Assembly (NCBI RefSeq): GCF_007018905.1
Contig: NZ_CP041402.1
Coordinates: 3,832,001 to 3,896,000 of the forward strand
Origin: Tardiphaga sp. vice304
Lineage (GTDB): Bacteria; Pseudomonadota; Alphaproteobacteria; Rhizobiales; Xanthobacteraceae
Length of the DNA: 64,000 nt
Direction: 5' to 3'
A model generated the notes under the pieces. The model searched no databases and had not been told where the DNA came from. It saw only the letters and a list, made by a program, of their open reading frames with translations. Below are positions 46,847 through 55,992 of the stretch, in pieces. The number at the start of each line of letters is the position of its first letter. The stretch's first letter is position 1. The translations under genes were made by a program, and so were the position numbers.

Positions 46847-48079
46847 ATGACAGTTCAAAGTGCGCGCCAGGCCCCTGCGCAGACCCCTGCCCCGCGGACG
46901 CCGGCACTGCCGATGGCCGCCCCGCAGACGATCGGCCTGTCCCCTGCCCGCCTGGACGCCATGTCGGACGCCTTCCGCCGCGAGATCGACAAGGGAACCG
47001 CGCCCGGCGTCACCATGCTGGTCGGCCGCCGCGGAAAGGTCGGCTATTTCGAGAGCTTTGGCCGGCAGGCGCCGGAGGCGGACACGCCGATGGCCCGGGA
47101 CAGCCTGTTCCGGATCTTCTCGATGACCAAGCCGATCGTCTCGCTGGGCATCCTCATGCTGGTCGAGGATGGCCATCTGCTGCTCAGCGATCCCCTGGCG
47201 AAATTCATCCCGGAGTTCGCCGATACCCGCGTCGGGGTCGAGTGCCACGGCCAGCTGGAACTGGCGCTGCTGCAGCGCCCGATCACCATCCAGGACCTGC
47301 TGCGGCACACCTCCGGCCTGACCTATGAGATCACCGGCAACGGCATGGTGCAGCGGATGTACCAGAAGTCGCGGCTGCGCGACCGCAGCCTCACCAACGC
47401 CGAACACGCCGCAATCGTCGCCGGCCTGCCGCTGATCTGCCAGCCCGGAGCGGAATGGAATTACAGCCGCTCCACCGACATTCTTGGCCGCGTCGTCGAG
47501 GTCGTCGCCGGCCAGACGCTGGGCGCGTTCCTGACCGAACGCATCCTCGCGCCGCTGCAGATGGCCGAGACCGGCTTTCACGCCGCGGCAGAGCATGCCG
47601 GACGGCTGGCCCAGCCATTCGATAAGGATCCCTGGACCGGCGACAAGGTCGCGCTGTTCGATCCGCTGGAGATTCCCAAGATGGAATCCGGCGGCGGCGG
47701 GCTGGTCTCGACGACGATGGACTATGCGCGGTTCTGCCAGATGCTGCTCAATGGCGGCACGCTGGACGGCACCCGCCTGATCGGCCGCAAGACACTGGCC
47801 TTCATGGCATCGAACCATCTCGCCGCGGGCGTCAAGGCCGACAGCCCGCTGCTGCCGCCCGGCCATGGCTTCGGCCTCGGCTTTGCAGTACGCACCGACG
47901 AAGGCCTGGCGCCGTTCGCGGGATCGAAGGGCCAGTTCTTCTGGAGCGGCGTGGCCGGCACGTTCTTCTGGATTGATCCTGTCGAGGACCTGTTCGCCGT
48001 GTTCATGTCGCAGGGCCCGGGCCAGCGCGAATATTTCCGCACGCTGATCCGCGGCCTGGTCTACGCGGCGGTGGAGTAG
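46847..48079 (+). CDS. Serine hydrolase of the class C beta-lactamase/esterase family
   Basis: 410 residues. Nucleophile motif S-M-T-K in FRIFSMTKPIVSLG (about 92-95); second motif Y-S-R in WNYSRSTDILGRVVE (about 205). The third K/H-x-G motif appears as the late WSGVAGTFFWIDP region. ITIQDLLRHTSGLTYE is a hallmark of this family. No clear signal peptide (the N-terminus is Pro/Ala-rich), so a cytosolic esterase or D-aminopeptidase-like enzyme is likelier than a periplasmic beta-lactamase. Converges with the histidine phosphatase gene, 11 bases apart. Confidence 0.88.
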   Translation: MTVQSARQAPAQTPAPRTPALPMAAPQTIGLSPARLDAMSDAFRREIDKGTAPGVTMLVGRRGKVGYFESFGRQAPEADTPMARDSLFRIFSMTKPIVSLGILMLVEDGHLLLSDPLAKFIPEFADTRVGVECHGQLELALLQRPITIQDLLRHTSGLTYEITGNGMVQRMYQKSRLRDRSLTNAEHAAIVAGLPLICQPGAEWNYSRSTDILGRVVEVVAGQTLGAFLTERILAPLQMAETGFHAAAEHAGRLAQPFDKDPWTGDKVALFDPLEIPKMESGGGGLVSTTMDYARFCQMLLNGGTLDGTRLIGRKTLAFMASNHLAAGVKADSPLLPPGHGFGLGFAVRTDEGLAPFAGSKGQFFWSGVAGTFFWIDPVEDLFAVFMSQGPGQREYFRTLIRGLVYAAVE

Positions 48080-48090
48080 CGCCGCCGGTA

Positions 48091-48828
48091 TCACGCCAGC
48101 TTGGTCGGCACCACTTCCGGCCCGGCCGGCTGATGCATCGCAGCGTGCGAGGCGTCCGCGATCCACGGCTGCTGGTTGACCATCGGAATCCGCCAGCCGG
48201 CATGGCCGTCGCTGGCAAGATGGTCGAGCCGCGTCACCGAGCAATTGTCGATGGTGAAGGCGAGGCCGCGGTCCGGCTGGTCGTTGAGCGCCAGGCCGAT
48301 CGCGGCCTTGATGGTGCCGCCATGCGCGACTGCGACGATGTCCTGCCCGGCATGGCTGATATTGATGCGCTCGATGGCGCGACGCACGCGGGTGTACAGA
48401 TCCATGAAACTCTCGCCGTTCGGCGACGGCTCATCGATCGGCGCGAACCAGTAGCTGCCGACCGCGATCGGACGGCTGGCGAAGAACGCCGCGCGGTTCA
48501 TGCCCTGCCAGTCGCCGAGATGCTGTTCGGCCAGATCCGGCTCCTGCAGCATGGTATCCGGCTTAGGAAACCCGGCGGCCCAGATCGCATCCGCGGTCTG
48601 GTGCGTGCGTTTCAAATTGCTGGCAAACCACGCCGCCTGGCGCGGCAGGATGCGGCTCACTGCATTGAAGACAACGCGATCGCTGCAATCGCAGTCCATG
48701 TCCTTCTGGCCGTAGATGTTGCCGCCGTCGCTGCGCACCGGCGCATGGCGCACCCACCACCACCTGGTCGCGACGACGCCTTGGGGAACGCTGTGCTGCG
48801 CGACGAATGGCTTCTCGGCGTTGGACAT
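48091..48828 (-). CDS. Histidine phosphatase family protein
   Basis: 245 residues. Phosphoglycerate-mutase-like fold: WVRHAPV (a variant of RHG, phospho-His about residue 28), FASNLKRTHQTADAIW, PDLAEQHLGDWQGMN with the catalytic Glu region, and VAVAHGGTIKAAIG with the second His. The substrate is unknown; relatives act on phosphosugars, cobalamin precursors or signalling nucleotides. Monocistronic, divergent from the SDR gene. Confidence 0.88.
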   Translation of the reverse strand: MSNAEKPFVAQHSVPQGVVATRWWWVRHAPVRSDGGNIYGQKDMDCDCSDRVVFNAVSRILPRQAAWFASNLKRTHQTADAIWAAGFPKPDTMLQEPDLAEQHLGDWQGMNRAAFFASRPIAVGSYWFAPIDEPSPNGESFMDLYTRVRRAIERINISHAGQDIVAVAHGGTIKAAIGLALNDQPDRGLAFTIDNCSVTRLDHLASDGHAGWRIPMVNQQPWIADASHAAMHQPAGPEVVPTKLA

Positions 48829-48960
48829 CGCAATCCCTCTTCAATACTGTTTCAACCGCTGTACGTCAGTGCGCGCAACGTCTCAAGCCTCTTCAAGATG
48901 CATGCGAATTGCGAATTCCACGCGGCGGCACGCCGACAAGAACAACACAGGGAGCAACCC

Positions 48961-49746
48961 ATGGGCCGCCTCGAAGGCAAATCCGTCGTGATCACCGGCG
49001 CCGGCAGTGGCATCGGCCGCGCCGCAGCGCTCTTGTTCGCCAAAGAAGGCGCGAGACTGATCGTGGTCGATCGCAGCGACTCTGTGCAGGAGACCGCGAC
49101 GCTGGTCCGCGATGCCGGCGGCACCATCGAAGCCGTGACGGCCGACGCCGGTTCCGAGAGCGACGTGCAGGCCTTCATCGCCAAGGCGGTTTCCACCTAT
49201 GGAAGGCTGGACGCGATCTGGGCCAACGCCGGCATCTCCGGCGGGCTGGTGCCGCTGGCGGACCAGACCGTGGAGCAGTGGCAGGAGATCCTGCGCATCA
49301 ATCTGATCGGGCCGTTCCTCGCGATCAAATATGCGATGCCGCATATGGTGGCGCAGCACTACGGCTCGATCGTCTGCACCGCCTCCGTCGCGGGCCTGAA
49401 GTCCGGCGCGTCGGGACACCCCTATGCCGCGAGCAAGGCCGGCGTGATCAGCCTGGTGCAGACCACCGCTTATTCGCTGTCCGGCACCGGCGTACGGATT
49501 AATGCGGTGTGCCCCGGACTGATCGAAACCGGCATGACCAGGCCGATTTTCGACAATGCGAAAGACCGCGGCACCGAGAGCAAGATCGGCCAGCTCAATC
49601 CGTTGAAGCGCGCCGGCCAGCCGCATGAACTCGCCGCGATGGGATTGTTCCTGGCGAGTGACGACGCCTCCTACGTCAACGGCCAGGCAATCCCGGTCGA
49701 TGGCGGGCTGACGGCGTCGATGCCGTATTCGGGGAAACCGATCTGA
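48961..49746 (+). CDS. SDR-family oxidoreductase
   Basis: 261 residues starting MGRLEGKSVVITGAGSGIGRAAALLF at 48961, with AGGGAG as ribosome site. NAD(P) motif TGAGSGIG, NAG (WANAGISG), catalytic Ser in CTASVAGL, Tyr-x-x-x-Lys in PYAASKAGVISL and the PG motif NAVCPGLIETGM. Classical short-chain dehydrogenase/reductase, likely acting on a hydroxyacyl, sterol or sugar alcohol. The frame is open for 276 codons upstream, but that part is antisense to the histidine phosphatase. Its last 41 bases are duplicated at 51134-51174. Confidence 0.93.
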   Translation: MGRLEGKSVVITGAGSGIGRAAALLFAKEGARLIVVDRSDSVQETATLVRDAGGTIEAVTADAGSESDVQAFIAKAVSTYGRLDAIWANAGISGGLVPLADQTVEQWQEILRINLIGPFLAIKYAMPHMVAQHYGSIVCTASVAGLKSGASGHPYAASKAGVISLVQTTAYSLSGTGVRINAVCPGLIETGMTRPIFDNAKDRGTESKIGQLNPLKRAGQPHELAAMGLFLASDDASYVNGQAIPVDGGLTASMPYSGKPI

Positions 49747-49762
49747 CGGCTCCGGCGAGCCG

Positions 49763-50983
49763 TCAGGCCATGCGCCTGACGATCGCGGGTTTCAGCAAAA
49801 GTCCGAGCGCCGAGGCGACCTGGATAACGACGCCGATGAAGATCGGCGTGGTGTAGCCGCCGCTCAGGTCGCGCAACAGGCCCATCGCCGCGGGCCCGCA
49901 GGCGTTAATGACGCCGGCGACGCCCATCGACAGGCCCAGCACGACACTGAACGCGCCCGGCGCAAACTCGCGTTGGACGATCAGCGCCGGCAGCGTGATC
50001 AGGTTGCCGATCGAGAAGCCGAACACGGCGCAGGCAACCAGCAGCGCGCTGTCGTCGCTGGATTGTCCGATCACCGCCAGCGCGGCGGACTGGCTCAATA
50101 TCGACAACACGGCGACGCGCCGCGGGTCGATCCGATCGGCGAATAGACCGAGGCCAATTCGCCCGGCGAGCGACATCGCCGTGGTCAGCGACACCGCGAC
50201 GCCTGCGCGTTGAAACCCGATCGATGGAATCAGGATGGCGATCTGATGCACGATGAAAGCGACCTGCACGAACAGCGCCAATGCAAAAGGTGCGGTCAGC
50301 GACCAGAAGGCCGCGTCCTGCAGCAGGCTCCAGCGCGACAACGTCGCCGATGTCGGGTTAGTACTTGCCACCAGCCGTTCTGCCGCTCGCGGAAACCGAA
50401 CGATGGTCGCCACGACAGGTATCAGCACGATCAGCGTTGCAGCGGCCGCCAGCCAGAGCGCTTGCTGAAATCCGATCGATCCAACCAGCAGTACCAGCCC
50501 CGGCGCAAGCACGATGCCGCTGCAAGTCGCGCCCGAATAGGTCAGACTGATCGCAAGGCCGCGCTTGCGGTCGAACCATGCGCCGACAATAGCAGCGGCC
50601 GTGACGGCTCCCAGACCGACCCAGGCCAATGCCAGCACCGAGAAGCCGATATATAGCTGAAGGACCGAAGTCGCCGATCCAAGTAGCGCCAAGCCGGTTG
50701 CGAGCGCGGCGACACCGGCCAGGACCAACGAGCGCGGCCCCAGCCATCGCAGCAGATCGCTGACGAACATCGACAGCAGCGAGCCCAGCACCAGGGAGAG
50801 CGTCGTGCCGCTCGCGATCAGCCCGGTCGGCCAATCGTTGAGGCGGCGCAATTCGGTGACGTAGATCCCGTGACCGTATAGGCCGAAACCGAAGATGGAC
50901 AGTTCGACCAGGAACAAGGCGGCGACGATGCGCCAGCCGAAATATCGCGGCGATTGCTCATCGGACGAGATTGAATCACGCAT
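49763..50983 (-). CDS. MFS transporter
   Basis: 406 residues with about 12 hydrophobic spans. FGWRIVAALFLVELSIFGFGLYGHGIYVTEL, ASGTTLSLVLGSLLSMFVSDLLRWLGPR and GAWFDRKRGLAISLTYSGATCSGIV (a motif-like GxxxDRxxR loop) fit the major facilitator family, perhaps the monocarboxylate/oxalate-type branch. Substrate unknown. It lies between the intact SDR gene and a duplicate of the SDR 3' end, which suggests the gene was inserted there. Confidence 0.88.
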   Translation of the reverse strand: MRDSISSDEQSPRYFGWRIVAALFLVELSIFGFGLYGHGIYVTELRRLNDWPTGLIASGTTLSLVLGSLLSMFVSDLLRWLGPRSLVLAGVAALATGLALLGSATSVLQLYIGFSVLALAWVGLGAVTAAAIVGAWFDRKRGLAISLTYSGATCSGIVLAPGLVLLVGSIGFQQALWLAAAATLIVLIPVVATIVRFPRAAERLVASTNPTSATLSRWSLLQDAAFWSLTAPFALALFVQVAFIVHQIAILIPSIGFQRAGVAVSLTTAMSLAGRIGLGLFADRIDPRRVAVLSILSQSAALAVIGQSSDDSALLVACAVFGFSIGNLITLPALIVQREFAPGAFSVVLGLSMGVAGVINACGPAAMGLLRDLSGGYTTPIFIGVVIQVASALGLLLKPAIVRRMA

Positions 50984-51133
50984 GTAGTCGCGCTCCCCGT
51001 GCCCGCATCGTCGCGTTCTTTAGCCCATCAATTTTCTATTTTAGATTGCAGTAAAGCACCACCGTCCGTAGCAGGCATTGCGGTCAACAAACAAAACAGG
51101 TCGTTACAATCCGTCATAGAATTCGCTGAGACC

Positions 51134-51177
51134 GGCGGGCTGACGGCGTCGATGCCGTATTCGGGGAAACCGATTTA
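51134..51177 (+). pseudogene. Duplicate of the SDR gene 3' end
   Basis: 41 bases are identical to 49702-49742 and code for GGLTASMPYSGKPI, followed by TAG instead of TGA. Nothing of the SDR gene precedes it. Together with the original copy it flanks the MFS gene as a direct repeat. Confidence 0.9.
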
Positions 51178-51191
51178 GCTCGTGCTTTCTT

Positions 51192-51349
51192 CTCCCTCCC
51201 CCTTGCGGGGAGGGTGGCCGCGCGAAGCGCGGTCGGGTGGGGGTAGCCACAAACTCCTTCGCCTGTGGCACCCCCACCCCGGCCTCCACTTCCGCCGATG
51301 CTGTCGCATCGACGTCGTTCGGCCGACCCTCCCCGCAAGGGGGAGGGAG
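51192..51349. repeat. Dispersed inverted repeat with two 24-base arms
   Basis: Arms at 51192-51215 and 51326-51349 are exact reverse complements, each containing a CCCCCTTGCGGGG-type hairpin. Between them is a GTCGGGTGGGGG/CCCCCACCCCGGC pairing. This type of element is common in Bradyrhizobium-group genomes. Confidence 0.8.
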
Positions 51350-51377
51350 GCCATCACCGCCGTCGAGTCAGATTAAG

Positions 51378-52235
51378 TTACACCGCATCCGTCGCCGCGG
51401 CCGTCGTGGCCAGCAGGCGGTTGCGGATGCGCTCGCGGTGGAAGGCGTAGATGCCGGACAGCACGATGATCGTGGAACCGATCAGCATCGCGTTGTCCGG
51501 CACTTCGGCAAAGACGAGATAGCCGAACAGCATCGCATACAGCATCTGCGAGTAGCGGAACGGCGCCACGGCGGAGATCTCGCCGGCGCGCAGCGCCAGG
51601 ATCGCGCATTGATAGCCGATCAGCGTCGTCACGGCCGCCAGCGCCAAGAGAGCCGTCGACGCAAGCGACGGTTCACGCCAGCCGCCGAGCGGGAACACCA
51701 GAACGGCGCCGGCCGCGGTCACCGCGATGGTGGTCAGAAAGATGATGAACAGCGTCGGAATTTCCGGCGGGATGCGCTTGGTGACGAGCTCGCGCATGAC
51801 ATAGAACGCCACTGAAACCACCGCCAGCAGACTGTACAGGTTGAAGCCATCTGCGCCCGGCCGCACGATGATCAGCACACCGATAAAGCCCGCGGCGATC
51901 GCCAACCAGCGGCGCCAGCCCACCGGCTCGCCGAGCAGCAGCACGGCGCCGAGCGTCATCGCCAGCGGCAGCGACTGCACGATCGCGGTGACGTTTCCCA
52001 ACGGCAGATAGGAAATCGCCGCGAGGAACAGGCCCGAGCCGCCGATCTCGCCGCAAACCCGCAGCGTCACGGCGGGCACGAACAGCGTTCGCAGCGGGCG
52101 CAGCGCGCCCCGGTGCGTGGCCAGGGCGCCGATCAGGATGCAGGCGAACAACCCGCGCAGCAGCATCACCTGGCCGAAATTCATCTGCGTGGTGAGATAT
52201 TTGGCGACGGCATCATTGACGCTGAAGCCGGCCAT
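51378..52235 (-). pseudogene. EamA/DMT-family transporter with a frameshift near its start
   Basis: 285 residues are readable from ATG at 52235 (MAGFSVNDAVAKYLTTQMNFGQVMLLRG). Compared with the neighbouring paralogue (ALSPNIRGAVLMTAAMAGFSLND), the expected beginning (LPLSPNLRGSLLMAIA) is encoded just upstream in another frame; one base is missing at about 52236-52238 (GCATGG where GCxATGG is expected). The reading frame that runs to 52406 starts with unrelated residues. If the internal ATG is used, only about half of the first membrane helix is lost, so the protein could still fold. Two EamA repeats, about ten spans; substrate unknown. Confidence 0.7.
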
Positions 52236-52426
52236 GCGATCGCCATCAGCAGGCTTCCGCGCAGATTGGGAGAGAGCGGCAAGGCGAATTCCGGGCGGGT
52301 CAGAAACAGCCGCAAAAGTGTGCGGCGCAACACGCTCTCTTAACCGCACGGCAGTGAAGGTCAAGCAACAGGCAACGTCATTTAGTGCCTGAATCGCATG
52401 CGGCATCCACCCGTTGCGGGAAGCGG

Positions 52427-53338
52427 CTAAAGCCCGTCAGGCGGCAGCGCGGCGGCGTTGGTCGCCTGCAGCCGGTTGCGGACGTGTTCGCGGTGGAAGG
52501 CGTAGAGGCCGGACAAGACGATGACCGACGCACCGAGGATCATCATGGCGTCCGGCACGTCGCCGAATACGAGATAGCCGAGCAGCATCGCCCATAGCAG
52601 CTGGAAGTAGCGAAACGGCGCCACCGCGGAAATGTCGCCGGCGCGCAGCGCGAGGATCACGCACTGGTAGCCGATCAGCACCAGCACCGCAGCGAGCACC
52701 AGCAGGCCCAGTGCGGACGACGACGGCGGCGACCAGCCGCCGAGCGGGACCACGAGGATGCCACCGACGGTGGTCACCACCAAAGTGGTGAGGAAGGTCA
52801 CGAACAGAGCGGGTATTTCCGCCGGGATGCGCTTGGTGGCGAGATCACGCACCGAGCAGAACGCCACCGAGACCAGCGCCAGAACCGAAAACTGGTTGAA
52901 GCCCTCGACGCCCGGCCGCACGATGATGAGTACGCCGACAAAGCCCGCCGCGATCGCCATCCAGCGCCGCCAGCCGACCCGTTCGCCGAAGAACAAGGCG
53001 GCGCCCATCGTGATCGCCAGCGGCAGCGACTGGAAGATCGCCGACGTATTGGCGAGCGGCAGATGCGTGATCGAGGCCAGGAACGTGGTGGTGCCGCCGA
53101 TCTCGCCGAACACCCGCAACGCGACGGATCGCTTGAGCAGGATGCGCCACGGCCGCAGCGCGCCCTGATGATAGGCGAGCGCGCCGATCAGCGCACAGGC
53201 GAACACCCCGCGGAGCAGCATGACCTGGCCGAAATTCATCTGCAGCGAGAGAAATTTGGTCAGCGCGTCATTGAGACTGAAGCCGGCCATTGCCGCCGTC
53301 ATCAGCACGGCGCCGCGGATGTTGGGAGAAAGAGCCAA
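52427..53338 (-). CDS. EamA/DMT-family transporter
   Basis: About 303 residues if started at TTG 53338 (LALSPNIRGAVLMTAAMAGFSLNDALTKFL). An ATG at 53302 is an alternative; the frame upstream of 53338 runs through a dispersed repeat and is not trusted. Ten membrane spans in two EamA repeats (VLLRGVFACALIGALAY, GWRRWMAIAAGFVGVLIIVRPG, RYFQLLWAMLLGYLVFGDVP). About 70% alike by eye to the previous gene; the pair is a tandem duplication. Exports or imports small metabolites of unknown identity. Confidence 0.85.
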   Translation of the reverse strand: MALSPNIRGAVLMTAAMAGFSLNDALTKFLSLQMNFGQVMLLRGVFACALIGALAYHQGALRPWRILLKRSVALRVFGEIGGTTTFLASITHLPLANTSAIFQSLPLAITMGAALFFGERVGWRRWMAIAAGFVGVLIIVRPGVEGFNQFSVLALVSVAFCSVRDLATKRIPAEIPALFVTFLTTLVVTTVGGILVVPLGGWSPPSSSALGLLVLAAVLVLIGYQCVILALRAGDISAVAPFRYFQLLWAMLLGYLVFGDVPDAMMILGASVIVLSGLYAFHREHVRNRLQATNAAALPPDGL

Positions 53339-53368
53339 GATGTTTCCAGGTCGTCGCCGGCAGCGGCT

Positions 53369-53409
53369 GCAGGGTGGGCAAAGGCGCCCTTGCGCCTTGC
53401 CCACCCTGC
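53369..53409. repeat. GTGGGCA-type palindromic repeat
   Basis: GCAGGGTGGGCAA at 53369-53381 pairs with TTGCCCACCCTGC at 53397-53409. The centre (AAGGCGCCCTTGCGCC) matches the copy at 19441-19473. Confidence 0.8.
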
Positions 53410-53422
53410 ATTCAACTTGTTA

Positions 53423-54484
53423 TTATTTCGCGCCGGCCTTCTGCGCGTAGTCCCACGACGCCTTGGCGAGCGGCACGGTGCGCTTGACCGATTCCATCGC
53501 CTTGGCCGAGGACGCGGTGCCATCGCGGATGCGGCCGGCGATCCCCTGCAGAATGCCCGCGAGACGGAACAGGTTGTAGGAGTAGTACCAGTTCAGGTCC
53601 GGCACGCTGGAGCGACCGGTCGCGCGGCAATAGATCTCGGCAGCCTCTTCCATCGTCGGGATGTTGAGCTCCTTGAGATCGAGGCCGGCGAGGCCGGGCA
53701 TGGTCCACTGCATCAGAAGATAGGTGAAGTCGGCCATCGGATCGCCCAGCGTCGACAGCTCCCAGTCCAAGACCGCCTGCACCTTCGGCTGCGTGGCATG
53801 GAACACCATGTTGTCGATGCGGTAGTCGCCATGCACCACCGACACCCGCTCCTGCTGCGGCACCGAGGTCGGCAGCCATTCCATCAGCCGGTCCATCTCC
53901 GGGATCGACTGCGTCTCGGACGCCTTGTACTGCTTCGTCCAGCGATCGACCTGCCTTGCAAAGTAGTTGCCGGGCTTGCCGTAGTCGCCGAGCCCGATCT
54001 GGTCAGGCTCGTACATATGCAGCTTCGCCAGTGTCTCGATCTTGTCGGTGAAGATCGGCCGGCGTTCTTCCTTGGGCAATTGCGGCAGCGCCGGATCCCA
54101 GAAGATGCGACCGTCTTCCATCGACATTACGTAGAACGCCGAGCCGATCACGCCGTCATCCATGCACAGCGCGTAAGCCTTGGCCACCGGAAAGCCCTGC
54201 TTGCCCAATGCTGCGATCACCTTGAACTCGCGATCGACGGCGTGGGCGGACGGCAGCAGCTTGCCGAACGGCTTGCGACGCATGACGTAGGAGCGACCCG
54301 GCGTGTTCAGCCGGTAGGTCGGGTTCGACTGACCGCCCTTGAATTGCAGGACGGTCAGCGGACCCTGGTAACCCTCGACGTGTTCCTGCAGGAAGCCGTC
54401 GAGGCGCAGCTCATCGATGCGATGCCGCTCCTCGACCGGCTTGGTGCCGGAATAATCGTCGTCGTTGCGCACGTTTTCAGTCAC
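53423..54484 (-). CDS. Phosphotransferase family protein (APH-like, ACAD10/11 type)
   Basis: 353 residues. Aminoglycoside-phosphotransferase/choline-kinase fold: LQFKGGQSNPTYRL (nucleotide loop), Lys in YVMRRKPFGK, Brenner motif VVHGDYRIDNMVF and the DFG-equivalent VLDWELSTLGDP. In mitochondria and bacteria these kinases pair with acyl-CoA dehydrogenases (ACAD10/11) to phosphorylate 4-hydroxyacyl-CoA before dehydration. Here the acyl-CoA dehydrogenase gene lies 12 bases upstream in the same direction, which supports that role. Confidence 0.9.
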   Translation of the reverse strand: MTENVRNDDDYSGTKPVEERHRIDELRLDGFLQEHVEGYQGPLTVLQFKGGQSNPTYRLNTPGRSYVMRRKPFGKLLPSAHAVDREFKVIAALGKQGFPVAKAYALCMDDGVIGSAFYVMSMEDGRIFWDPALPQLPKEERRPIFTDKIETLAKLHMYEPDQIGLGDYGKPGNYFARQVDRWTKQYKASETQSIPEMDRLMEWLPTSVPQQERVSVVHGDYRIDNMVFHATQPKVQAVLDWELSTLGDPMADFTYLLMQWTMPGLAGLDLKELNIPTMEEAAEIYCRATGRSSVPDLNWYYSYNLFRLAGILQGIAGRIRDGTASSAKAMESVKRTVPLAKASWDYAQKAGAK

Positions 54485-54496
54485 GCCGAACCCCCG

Positions 54497-55759
54497 TCAG
54501 TGCCGGCCGGCCATGGTCTCGACCGAGACGTCCGGCGCATTGGCATATTTGCGCAGCTCGAGCCGCGCAATGGCGCGGTTGTGGACTTCGTCCGGACCGT
54601 CTGCAAGCCGCATGGTGCGCATCGAGGCGTAGTCGCGGGCGAGCCCGGCATCGTCGGAGACGCCGGCGGCACCATAGGCCTGGATCGCGTTGTCGATGAT
54701 CTTCAGCGCCATATTCGGGCCGGACACCTTGATCATCGCGATCTCGAGCTGCGCGGTCTTGTTGCCGACCTTGTCCATCATGTCGGCGGCCTTCAGGCAC
54801 AGCAGGCGGTTCATCTCGATGTCGGTGCGGGCTTCCGCGATGCGCTGCTCCCAGACCGAGAATTCGATGATCTTGCGGCCGAACGCGGTGCGCGACGACA
54901 GCCGCTTGACCATTTTCTCCAGCGCCTCCTCGGCCTTGCCGATGGTCCGCATGCAGTGATGGATGCGGCCGGGGCCGAGGCGGCCCTGCGCGATCTCGAA
55001 GCCGCGGCCTTCGCCGAGCAGGATGTTGCTAACGGGCACACGGACATTGTCCAGTTTGACCCGCGCATGGCCATGCGGTGCGTCGTCGAAGCCGAACACC
55101 GGCAGCATCTTCTCGATGGTCACGCCCTTGGTATCGACCGGCACCAGAATCTGCGACTGCGCCTGATGCTTCGGCGCCGACGGATCGGTCTTGCCCATCA
55201 CGATCATGATCTTGCAGCGCGGATCGCCCATGCCCGACGACCACCACTTGGTGCCGTTGATGACGTATTCGTCGCCGTCGCGGACGATCGAGGTTTCAAT
55301 GTTGGTCGCGTCCGACGACGCCACGTCCGGCTCGGTCATCAGGAAGGCCGAGCGGATCTCACCGTTCATCAACGGCTTCAGCCACTTCTGCTTATGCTCT
55401 TTCGAGCCGTAGCGCATAAACACTTCCATGTTGCCGGTGTCCGGCGCGGAACAGTTGAACACTTCGGAGGCCCAGCCGATGTGGCCCATCTGTTCGGCGA
55501 GCAGCGCGTATTCCAGATTGCTCAGTCCCGCGCCGTGGAATTCCTCGTCCTCATGCGACGATGGCGGCATGAACATGTTCCACAGCCCCTCGGCCTTCGC
55601 CTTGGCCTTCAGCTCCTCGACGATCGGGATCACCTTCCAGCGCTCGCCTTCGGCGTCCTGCTGCTTGTAGACCGGCACGGCCGGGCGCACGTGCTTGTCC
55701 ATGAACGAGGAAACACGATCGAGCCATTCGCGCTGGCGATTCGAGAGATTGAAATCCAT
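54497..55759 (-). CDS. Acyl-CoA dehydrogenase (ACAD10/11-like)
   Basis: 420 residues from ATG at 55759 ([26 protein letters not shown]) with AGGAA in the ribosome-site position. The frame extends 55 codons further, but without similarity. FAD/acyl-CoA segments: [65 protein letters not shown], and the C-terminal [37 protein letters not shown]. The last passage (DGPDEVH) is the usual ACAD closing motif. Operon with the phosphotransferase downstream; divergent from a TetR gene. Confidence 0.93.
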   Translation of the reverse strand: MDFNLSNRQREWLDRVSSFMDKHVRPAVPVYKQQDAEGERWKVIPIVEELKAKAKAEGLWNMFMPPSSHEDEEFHGAGLSNLEYALLAEQMGHIGWASEVFNCSAPDTGNMEVFMRYGSKEHKQKWLKPLMNGEIRSAFLMTEPDVASSDATNIETSIVRDGDEYVINGTKWWSSGMGDPRCKIMIVMGKTDPSAPKHQAQSQILVPVDTKGVTIEKMLPVFGFDDAPHGHARVKLDNVRVPVSNILLGEGRGFEIAQGRLGPGRIHHCMRTIGKAEEALEKMVKRLSSRTAFGRKIIEFSVWEQRIAEARTDIEMNRLLCLKAADMMDKVGNKTAQLEIAMIKVSGPNMALKIIDNAIQAYGAAGVSDDAGLARDYASMRTMRLADGPDEVHNRAIARLELRKYANAPDVSVETMAGRH

Positions 55760-55920
55760 GGGGCGTTCCTCATCTTTTTTCGAACGAATTTGGCGGCACT
55801 GTTGTCCGGTCGGTGAAGGTCCGCAAGCGTTTTTGTTGTTATTGCAGTTGCGAGCAGGACCGACACTGACATGACCGCGACGCTTCCAGCTGCCCGCAGG
55901 CAATTGACATTCGCGGCTGG

Positions 55921-55949
55921 TCAAACGATAGTTTCATACAAGCGTTTGA
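55921..55949. promoter_or_regulatory. Operator-like inverted repeat for the TetR regulator
   Basis: TCAAACG (55921-55927) and CGTTTGA (55943-55949) are separated by 15 bases in the divergent region between the acyl-CoA dehydrogenase and the TetR gene. Position and symmetry suit a TetR operator; unproven. Confidence 0.45.
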
Positions 55950-55992
55950 ATTGCAATCTCCCCGTCCCGCGCCCGGCGCATAGGGCCCACTC

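Larger units (their letters stand above)
50984..51377. other. Intergenic region with gene scar and repeats
   Basis: About 110 bases of AT-richer upstream sequence of the MFS gene, then the SDR 3' remnant (51134-51177) and a dispersed palindromic repeat (51192-51349). No gene. Confidence 0.7.

Noticed and set aside
48133..48960. N-terminal extension of the SDR protein by 276 residues
   Set aside because: Antisense to the histidine phosphatase; family start and ribosome site are at 48961.
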